A stretch of DNA of 49,657 nt from Pseudomonadota bacterium (GTDB taxonomy: Bacteria; Myxococcota_A; Polyangia; Polyangiales; JAFGIB01), in contig JADGRE010000013.1 of NCBI GenBank assembly GCA_017881185.1, positions 1 through 49,657 of the forward strand, written 5' to 3'. The number at the start of each line of letters is the position of its first letter. The first letter of the stretch is position 1. Of this stretch, positions 43,305-49,657 are shown piece after piece. The position numbers were made by a program, and so were the translations under genes. The notes beneath the pieces were generated by a model. That model worked only from the letters and a program-made list of their open reading frames with translations. It was not told where the DNA came from and searched no databases.

Positions 43305-44689
43305 GACGGGCTCCCGGACTTCAGGTCCTGCACGCTGTGCGCGCGTTGTGGCTGCTCACTCGCCTTCGGAGGTTGCGACGCCGCAAGCACGTCCGGCAGG
43401 CCGTAGGCGCGGTTGAGCAGCTCGATGGGATGAAAGCATTGTGTACCGAGCTCCTTGGCGATGCGCTGACCCGACAGCGGACAGTCGCTCGCAACGGCGT
43501 CGTAGGGCACATCGCGCAAGCCATCGATGAGCTTCTGTGCGTAGCGCTGACCGAGCTCGTAGTACTGGGCCTTCATGCCCCAGGTGCCATCCACTGCGGA
43601 GCACTCTTCGATGACGTCGATCTCCGTGCCAGGGACCTTCGAGAGCAAGATGCGTCCGGGGGCGCCGATTTTCTGTGCGCGCAGGTGACACGCCGCGTGG
43701 TACGCGATGCGTCCGAGCGGCTGCGGGAACTCGCGGCTGAGCGTCTGCGCTTGCCAGCCCTTGCGCAGGTACTCCATCAAGTCGAGCGTGTTCTCTGCGA
43801 CGAGCTTGGCTTCGGGCGTGCCAAGCAGCTCGGGGTACTCCTTCTTCAGCACGTACGAGCAGGTCGGCCCGGGCACGACCACGCGCATCCCCTGCTTCAC
43901 GAACGGATAGAGCACGGCGACGTTGGTCTTGGCTTTCTCGATCGCCGAGCTCATGTCGCCTCCGTCGAGGTTGGGCATGCCGCAGCAGGTTTGCTCGCGT
44001 GGGAAGTGCACGCGCACGCCGTTGTGCTCGAGCACCTGCACCGCGGCGACGCCGGTGGTCGGCATGTTGAAGTTGCTCGTGCAGGTCGAGAACAACACCA
44101 CCTCGCCATGCTCGCCGGCGCGCGGATTCGGCTGGTGCGAGTCGAACCAGTTGCGCAGCGTCACCTTGGCGAAGGGCGGTAGATGAAAACGAGCGCTGAT
44201 GCCGGCGGCGCGCTCTTGCACCGTACGCACCAGGCGATTGGCATTCACCAGGTTGGTGATGGGCGCAGCGAAGCCGGAGGCCAGCTTGCCCAGCAATTGC
44301 GGCTCACCGAGCGCGCGGTCCTGCAGGGTGATGCCGTCGCGGCGTGCGCGCTGGGCGCGCTGGCGCAGCATCAGGCGCGGGAAGTCGATCATGAAGGGGT
44401 GTTGATCGTCCGGCGTGTACGGGCACTTGATGTAGCAGAGCTTGCACTGGTAACAGAGGTCGTTGACGGACTTGTAGTCCTGCGCATCGAAGGCTTCGAT
44501 CTCGCCGCGGCCGAGCTTCACGTAGCCGTCGACCCGCGCGAACATGTCGGGGAACGACGGGCAGTAGCTGACGCACATGCGACAGCCGTGACAGATGCTG
44601 AACACCCGCTGCAGCTCGGCGGCCAGATCCTGCGGATCCCAGAAGCGCTCGTCGTGGGGATCGAAGGTGGGGCTGAGCGCGGGTTTCAT
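43301..44689 (-). CDS. Two-[4Fe-4S] heterodisulfide-reductase-like/GlpC-like Fe-S oxidoreductase
   Basis: 462 residues from the ATG at 44689. Two ferredoxin-type motifs near the N-terminus, [12 protein letters not shown] and [12 protein letters not shown], bind [4Fe-4S] clusters. Two CCG-type domains follow: the first ends [14 protein letters not shown], and the second has [13 protein letters not shown] and [13 protein letters not shown] in place of the canonical CCG. This is the plan of GlpC and HdrD-like subunits, which pass electrons. It sits between rubrerythrin and DUF3501, a recurrent neighbourhood, so it probably supplies electrons to rubrerythrin or a related peroxidase (inference) and is not part of a glycerol-3-phosphate dehydrogenase, for which no glpA/B is present. 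An upstream TTG at 44713 is a less likely start. Confidence 0.87.
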   Translation of the reverse strand: MKPALSPTFDPHDERFWDPQDLAAELQRVFSICHGCRMCVSYCPSFPDMFARVDGYVKLGRGEIEAFDAQDYKSVNDLCYQCKLCYIKCPYTPDDQHPFMIDFPRLMLRQRAQRARRDGITLQDRALGEPQLLGKLASGFAAPITNLVNANRLVRTVQERAAGISARFHLPPFAKVTLRNWFDSHQPNPRAGEHGEVVLFSTCTSNFNMPTTGVAAVQVLEHNGVRVHFPREQTCCGMPNLDGGDMSSAIEKAKTNVAVLYPFVKQGMRVVVPGPTCSYVLKKEYPELLGTPEAKLVAENTLDLMEYLRKGWQAQTLSREFPQPLGRIAYHAACHLRAQKIGAPGRILLSKVPGTEIDVIEECSAVDGTWGMKAQYYELGQRYAQKLIDGLRDVPYDAVASDCPLSGQRIAKELGTQCFHPIELLNRAYGLPDVLAASQPPKASEQPQRAHSVQDLKSGSPS

Positions 44690-44744
44690 CGGAGCTCTCG
44701 GCAGGCAGGGCAATCATTCGAGCAAGTATGCAAAGTGCAGCACA

Positions 44745-44784
44745 TGCGCCGCGAGCCAGCCACTGGAGCTTGGACCGCGGCGCA
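44745..44784. terminator. Hairpin between rubrerythrin and the Fe-S gene
   Basis: TGCGCCGCG (44745-44753) pairs exactly with CGCGGCGCA (44776-44784) around 22 bases. It is just past the rubrerythrin stop on the minus strand and lacks a T-tract. It could attenuate read-through, letting rubrerythrin be made in excess. Confidence 0.4.
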
Positions 44785-44799
44785 CATGCGGCAGGCGAC

Positions 44800-45219
<420 letters not shown>

Positions 45220-45243
45220 CTGGGTCTCCTGTTGGTTGCTCGT

Positions 45244-45690
45244 CTACTGCCGTACTGCTTCGCCGGCGCCTGCGCAGTCTGCGCACCGCCCGCGGTAGAT
45301 CTTTTCCACACGTCGCACGCGGAAGCCTGCGAGCGCGGGTCTGCGTGGTTTGTCGTCGTGACTGCCTACGCCCACGTCGCGGATCTTGCCGCAGACCTCG
45401 CACACGGCGTGGTCGTGCGGCTCCACGTTCGGATCGAAGCGAATGGGCCCGCCCAGCTCGATCGGCCGACAGTGCTCGACGCGCGTCAGCGCCGCCAGCG
45501 TGTTGTAGACCGTCGCCACCGACAAGGTCGGGAAGCGGCCGCGCAGTCGCTCATGGAGCTCCTGCGCCGTGGGGTGGGTCTCGTCGCCCGACAGCGAGCG
45601 CAGGATGGCCAGACGCTGGGCGGTGGCCTTGAGGCCCGCCTGCCGCAACGCGTCTGCAGCTTCCTGCTCGCTGGCAAAGATTAGATTCAT
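45244..45690 (-). CDS. perR: PerR-type Fur family peroxide regulator
   Basis: 148 residues. The winged helix shows GLKATAQRLAILRSL and FPTLSVATVYNTLAALT. The metal-binding half has RFDPNVEPHDHAVCEVCGKIRDV with the His/Asp set of the regulatory site, and two CxxC pairs (CEVC, CADC) for structural zinc. The Asp in IRDV matches the PerR position rather than the Glu usual in Fur. Location directly upstream of rubrerythrin supports a peroxide-sensing repressor. It probably controls itself and the string below through a palindrome over its promoter. The start codon at 45690 has no Shine-Dalgarno and the predicted leader is only about 8 bases. Confidence 0.88.
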   Translation of the reverse strand: MNLIFASEQEAADALRQAGLKATAQRLAILRSLSGDETHPTAQELHERLRGRFPTLSVATVYNTLAALTRVEHCRPIELGGPIRFDPNVEPHDHAVCEVCGKIRDVGVGSHDDKPRRPALAGFRVRRVEKIYRGRCADCAGAGEAVRQ

Positions 45691-45696
45691 TATTAC

Positions 45697-45734
45697 TTAG
45701 AAGTCTTTCTAATCTGCGTACGGCCGGTCGTCAA
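45697..45734 (-). promoter_or_regulatory. perR promoter with overlapping PerR-type operator
   Basis: On the minus strand: TTGACG (45734-45729), a 17-base spacer, and TAGAAA (45711-45706). The palindrome TTAGAA-agac-TTCTAA (45712-45697) covers the -10. It resembles Per boxes of the TTAnAAT/ATTnTAA type. A wider pair AGATTAGA/TCTAATCT (45678-45685 and 45708-45715) frames the same segment. Binding here would block transcription, so autoregulation and control of the rubrerythrin string are expected. Confidence 0.6.
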
Positions 45735-45878
45735 GGGGCACGATGCTCCGCCCAAAGTCTGCGCGGGATCAATAGCTTACGCAGGGCGGCCGCGGCTGGA
45801 GGTGACGCTCGCCGAGCGCGACGCATCGAGAGCACGCCGGGCGTCGGAACGACCCCCGAGGTTTCGCGGCGTATTCTG

Positions 45879-45891
45879 CTATTCTGAATAG
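45879..45891. promoter_or_regulatory. Palindrome at the start of the kinase-ATPase gene
   Basis: CTATTC-t-GAATAG is a perfect palindrome ending on the first base of the GTG at 45891. Two TATTCT hexamers (45872-45877, 45880-45885) resemble -10 elements. No -35 was found. Either a promoter with a nearly leaderless transcript or an operator. Confidence 0.35.
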
Positions 45892-48800
45892 TGGAACGGG
45901 CCTTCGTGGACGCACACTTCACCGGCACAGATCGCTTCGTAATCGAACGCCATCTCGGGGCCGGCAGCATGGGTTCGGTCTACTTGGCGCACGACAAGCA
46001 GCTGGGCAGTCGTGTCGCGCTCAAGCTGTTGCTCAGCGTCGACGCCTCGGGCATCTACCGTTTCAAGAACGAGTTTCGCGCGCTGGCCGACGTCACGCAT
46101 CCGAATCTCGTCACCTTGCACGAACTCTTCTCCGACGGTGACCACTGGTTCTTCACCATGGAGTACGTCGAAGGCAAGGAGCTGCTCAGCTACGTGCAGG
46201 GCCACAAGCGTCGCTCGCTCGCGTCCATGCCTCGGCCGATTTCGCAAGAGTTGGACTTCGATGGGTTGCACGAGTCGTTCACCGCCAAGGTGAAGGGGCT
46301 CGAGATGCTCTTTCCCACGCCGCTGCGCAGCGAAGAGCGCCTGCGACGTTCGCTCGAGCAGATCGTCGAGGGCCTGCTCGCCGTGCACGCGGCCGGTAAG
46401 CTGCATCGCGATCTCAAGCCCGAGAATGTCTTGGTCACCGAGAGCGGTCGCGTCGTGCTGCTCGACTTCGGCATCGTCCTCGAGAAGCAGAAAGACATCC
46501 ACGCCACGCTCAGCTCGGTGATGGGCACGCCGGCGTACATGGCGCCGGAACAATGCTGCGGCCTCGACCTCACCGAGGCCGCGGACTGGTACGCCCTCGG
46601 GGTGATTCTCTACGAGGCGCTGACCGGCGACGTGCCCATCGACGGGCCACCGATGCATGTGATCAAGACCAAGCAAGAGCTCGACCCGCCGCCGCCGATG
46701 GAGGTGGTGTCGGGCGTGTCGCAGGACTTGAACGACCTGTGCATGCAGCTCTTGCAGCGCGAACCGAGCGCCCGTCCGAACGGCGCGGCCATCTTGCGCG
46801 CGCTGCGCGGCAAGCGGCCGGCATCGCTGCCGGCGCCGCTGACGTTGGTTCCCTCGGCCGACGCAGCGCTGTCGCGCAAAGAAGCTCCGCTCTTCGTCGG
46901 TCGTGACGCGCAGCTGGACGAGCTGGCGGCGGCGTTGGCGTCGACGCACGCCGGTCGACCCACGCTCGTGCTCGTGCATGGTCCGCCGGGCATCGGCAAG
47001 ACGAGCCTGGTCGATCGCTTCATCGAGCGCGTGGTCGAGAGCGATGGCGCCATCGTGCTGCGCGGCCGCTGCTACGAGCGCGAGTCGGTGCCGTTCAAGG
47101 CGTTCGACAACGTGGTGGATTCGCTCACGCGTTACCTGCGGCGTCTGCCCGCGGTCGACGCCGCGCGCATGCTGCCGCGTGACATCGACGTGCTCGCCGA
47201 GCTCTTCCCGGTGATCAAACGCGTGGACGTGGTGCGACGTGCTCGCCGGCCCCGCGCATTGCCCCCAGAGCCGCAAGAGCTGCGTCTGCGAGCGTTTCGC
47301 GCGCTGCGCGAGATGCTCAGTCGCATCGCCGATGCCGAGCCGCTCGTGATGTGCATCGACGACCTGCAGTGGAGCGACATGGACAGCGCCCGCTTGCTGG
47401 GCGAGCTGCTCGGCGGGCCGGATCGACCGGCGCTCTTGCTCTTGTGTCTGCACCGCAGTGGCGACACCAACCAGAGCGCAGGCCTCGATGCTTTCCTCGA
47501 GAAGGTGACAACGACGAGCGACCTCGATGTGCGCAACTTGGCCGTCAACGTGCTGACCAACGAGCAGAGTGTCGAGCTGGCGCGCTCCATGCTCGGCTCG
47601 CAGAGCGCCGAAGAGGGCGCGCGCAAGATTGGCTTCGAGTCGGGAGGCAATCCGCAAGTGCTCACCCAGTTGGTTCGCCACGTGGAGGAGCGTCGTTCCA
47701 CCGGCAAGGCGTCACCCGAGACCGCCAAGGGGCTCATCAGCTTCGAGCGCGTCATCGAGCAGCGCCTGGCCTCGCTCTCGACCGATGCGCGAACCTTGCT
47801 GGAGCTGCTCAGCGTGGCGGCGCGTCCCGTTCCCGAGAGCATGCTCACGCTGGTCGCGTCGTTCCACGTGTCATTGCCGGCGGCGCTCTCGGAGCTGCGT
47901 GCGAAGCAATTGCTGCGTGGCGTGGCGACGCGCGATGCGCGCGCAGTCGAGGTCTCGCACGACACCATCCGTGAAGCTGTGTCCGCTTCGCTGCCCCGCG
48001 CAGTTGCGGTGAGCTGGCACCGGCGCCTGGCGGCCGCGCTCGAAGCCAGCGGCGCCGTCGATCTGGAAGCGTTGACGCAGCATTTGCTCGGCGCCGGGGA
48101 AGGCGAGCGTGCCAGCCTCTACGCTTCGCGTGCCGCGACCCAGGCGGAATCGTGCATGGCGTTCGAGAAGGCGGCCCGTCTTTACGGGCTCGCCGCCGAG
48201 CACTGCAAGGAGCCGCAGCGTCGGCGCGAGCTCTTGCATCGCTGGGCCGATGCGCTGGTCGAGGCGGGGCAAGGCACCGCCGCTGCTCAGGCTTATGTGC
48301 AAGCTGCGGACGAGGCGCCGCCTGAAGACGTTGCGTGGCTCCAGGCCCGGGCAGGTGTGCAGCTGCTCTTCGCGGGGCAGCTCGACGCAGGCCTGGCGTT
48401 GCTCCAGAAGCCGTTGTTCGAGCTCGGGGTGGCGCTGCCCGCATCGTTCAGCGATGCGAGCTTACAGGCCACGTACATGTGGCGCGAGCTGCGCGCGCGT
48501 GGCTTCGGGTTTGCCGAGCGCGGCGAGCAGCAGGTCGACCCCGCCGAGCTGCGCCGGCTCGACTTGCTCTGGGGTGTCACGCGCGGGTTGTTGTCGCACG
48601 AGCTCGATCGCGCCCTGCCGGTGCTCACGCGCTATGTCATCGAAGCGCTCGAGCTTGGCGAACCGCTGCGCGTGGTGCGCGCGCTCACGCTGTTCCATTC
48701 GCACATCGATGGGCCGTTCAGTCGGCTCGCGCAGCTGTCGCCTTCGGGAGCCATCGACGTCGCCGCAGCGTTGGCGCGCCGGCTCGATCTACCCGAAGCG

Positions 48801-49657
48801 CGTGCACAGCTCGCGGTCTCGCAGGGCCTGTGCTTCTACCACGACGGCCGCATCGACGTGGCGCTCACGGAGCTCGCGACGGCCGACGACCTCTTGCGCA
48901 ACCACGTGCGTGGTGGCGCCTACGAGATGCGTACCGCGCGCATGGCGCGTGCCCAAGCGGCTCTCGTCGTGCGGCGCGAGGCCGACCCGCTGCTGGCCCG
49001 CGAATGGTTGCGCGAGACCACGGAAGCAGGCGATGTGTTGACCGAGGGCCGCGTGCGTCAGCTGCTGGGCATGAGCGCGCTTGCCACCGACGACGTCGCG
49101 GCGGCCACTGCTCAGCTCGATCTGGCGTCAGGTGGCGTGCACGAGCGCTCGCCGCTGAGCGCGTTGACGGGCGCCCAGGCGCGAGCCAGCGTGCACCTGT
49201 ACCGCGGTGACATCGACGCAGCGCGCACGAGCCATGCAGCGCTCGACGCGTTCTTCCAGTCGGCGCTCTCGGCGGTGCCGTTCTGGCGAGTCGCGGTCCT
49301 GCTGCTGCGCGCGCGCCTTTCGCTGCTCGTCCATGCTGGCACGGGTGGTCCACCCGAGGCGGTCGCGCAAGCCGAGCGCGCCACGAACGAGGCGGCGTCG
49401 TTGCAGCTGCCGTGTTTCGAGGACGATGTTGCCATGCTGCGTGCCAGCATCGCCGTCGCCCGGGGCGACCGTCTTGCGGCGCTGGCTGCGCTGGAGCCGA
49501 TCACCAAGCGTCCGAACAACCAGGGCGCGCCCTCGCTGGTACAGCTTTTCGCCGCGCGTGCCCAGGCGCAGCTGCGTGCCGATGCGCAGGCCAAGGCTGA
49601 GCTCACGCACTTGGAGCAGACCATCACGGCGCGCGGTATCGTCGCACCGCGACGCTT
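45891..49657 (+). CDS. Ser/Thr kinase fused to an ATPase and TPR region, 3' end beyond the window
   Basis: The frame is open from the GTG at 45891 (second GTG at 45906) to the last base: at least 1255 residues, incomplete. A kinase domain comes first: GAGSMGSVYLA (23-33), VALKLL lysine 45, HRDLKPEN (172-179), DFG 192-194, MAPEQ, and an insert of about 45 residues before HRD. At 364-371 the P-loop GPPGIGKT starts a STAND/AAA-type NTPase module with LVMCIDDLQWSD as Walker B. The segment VSHDTIREAVSASLP and the helices that follow (ALTQHLLGAGEGERASLYASRAA) are the TPR-like arm. Myxobacterial proteins of this plan often continue with GAF and histidine-kinase domains; that part is not visible here. 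Upstream of it, perR is divergent. Confidence 0.92.
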   Translation, partial: MERAFVDAHFTGTDRFVIERHLGAGSMGSVYLAHDKQLGSRVALKLLLSVDASGIYRFKNEFRALADVTHPNLVTLHELFSDGDHWFFTMEYVEGKELLSYVQGHKRRSLASMPRPISQELDFDGLHESFTAKVKGLEMLFPTPLRSEERLRRSLEQIVEGLLAVHAAGKLHRDLKPENVLVTESGRVVLLDFGIVLEKQKDIHATLSSVMGTPAYMAPEQCCGLDLTEAADWYALGVILYEALTGDVPIDGPPMHVIKTKQELDPPPPMEVVSGVSQDLNDLCMQLLQREPSARPNGAAILRALRGKRPASLPAPLTLVPSADAALSRKEAPLFVGRDAQLDELAAALASTHAGRPTLVLVHGPPGIGKTSLVDRFIERVVESDGAIVLRGRCYERESVPFKAFDNVVDSLTRYLRRLPAVDAARMLPRDIDVLAELFPVIKRVDVVRRARRPRALPPEPQELRLRAFRALREMLSRIADAEPLVMCIDDLQWSDMDSARLLGELLGGPDRPALLLLCLHRSGDTNQSAGLDAFLEKVTTTSDLDVRNLAVNVLTNEQSVELARSMLGSQSAEEGARKIGFESGGNPQVLTQLVRHVEERRSTGKASPETAKGLISFERVIEQRLASLSTDARTLLELLSVAARPVPESMLTLVASFHVSLPAALSELRAKQLLRGVATRDARAVEVSHDTIREAVSASLPRAVAVSWHRRLAAALEASGAVDLEALTQHLLGAGEGERASLYASRAATQAESCMAFEKAARLYGLAAEHCKEPQRRRELLHRWADALVEAGQGTAAAQAYVQAADEAPPEDVAWLQARAGVQLLFAGQLDAGLALLQKPLFELGVALPASFSDASLQATYMWRELRARGFGFAERGEQQVDPAELRRLDLLWGVTRGLLSHELDRALPVLTRYVIEALELGEPLRVVRALTLFHSHIDGPFSRLAQLSPSGAIDVAAALARRLDLPEARAQLAVSQGLCFYHDGRIDVALTELATADDLLRNHVRGGAYEMRTARMARAQAALVVRREADPLLAREWLRETTEAGDVLTEGRVRQLLGMSALATDDVAAATAQLDLASGGVHERSPLSALTGAQARASVHLYRGDIDAARTSHAALDAFFQSALSAVPFWRVAVLLLRARLSLLVHAGTGGPPEAVAQAERATNEAASLQLPCFEDDVAMLRASIAVARGDRLAALAALEPITKRPNNQGAPSLVQLFAARAQAQLRADAQAKAELTHLEQTITARGIVAPRR

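Noticed and set aside
43301-44689. GlpC subunit of anaerobic glycerol-3-phosphate dehydrogenase, given glpK in the window
   Set aside because: No glpA or glpB nearby, and neighbours rubrerythrin and DUF3501 point to the peroxide-defence context instead.
45879-47681. A 600-codon minus-strand frame at the right end
   Set aside because: Antisense to the kinase-ATPase gene, whose plus-strand frame shows all kinase and P-loop motifs.

Overview
The window is dense, very GC-rich, bacterial chromosomal DNA with third-position G/C bias throughout. Three receptor-type Ser/Thr kinases, very large TPR proteins, AgmX/TonB-C-like proteins, and the neighbourhood rpsT-murJ-holA point to a myxobacterium-like member of the Myxococcota. 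This is inference; no rRNA or taxonomic marker search was possible. I see no rRNA, tRNA, CRISPR array, insertion sequence or prophage. About 32 protein genes are supported. The first (murJ) and the last (kinase-ATPase-TPR) run off the window.

Layout. 1-2.4 kb: partial murJ (-), rpsT (+) with a tandem duplication of its 3' end, and holA (-). 2.5-6.4 kb: a two-ring AAA+ Clp unfoldase and a membrane-anchored kinase (+). 6.4-17.5 kb: one minus-strand operon whose genes overlap or nearly touch: two giant TPR paralogues, a metal-site-less phosphoesterase-like protein, and nadD. 17.8-26.4 kb: a block for the ethylmalonyl-CoA pathway of C2 assimilation: methylsuccinyl-CoA dehydrogenase (mcd), ethylmalonyl-CoA mutase (ecm), its G-protein chaperone (meaB) and mesaconyl-CoA hydratase (mch). 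It is interrupted by a secreted low-complexity protein, an AgmX-type lipoprotein and a tiny double helix-turn-helix protein. 26.5-31.2 kb: a degenerate cyclase/ATPase/TPR protein, a sugar-nucleotide epimerase and an unknown protein.

31.5-36.8 kb: a plus-strand string glpK, UPF0158, SurA-N-like, rimI, AgmX-like and lipoprotein genes, mostly with ATGA/GTGA stop-start overlaps, preceded by a long inverted repeat. 37-40.7 kb: smc. 40.7-45.7 kb: a minus-strand peroxide-defence string perR, rubrerythrin, two-cluster Fe-S CCG protein, DUF3501 and a PEGA-domain kinase, with a PerR-type palindrome overlapping the perR promoter. 45.9 kb to the end: a kinase/ATPase/TPR signalling giant.

Functional picture. 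Acetyl-CoA-level carbon assimilation (the Ccr, Mcl and epimerase steps are not in the window) and glycerol phosphorylation sit beside housekeeping genes (NAD synthesis, S18 acetylation, SMC, Pol III delta, lipid II flippase) and regulatory kinases. The points most worth a second look are the kinase in the PerR/rubrerythrin string, the paired TPR giants with a shared C-terminal domain, the two pseudoenzymes, the tandem-HTH gene with its inverted repeat, and several in-frame minisatellites.
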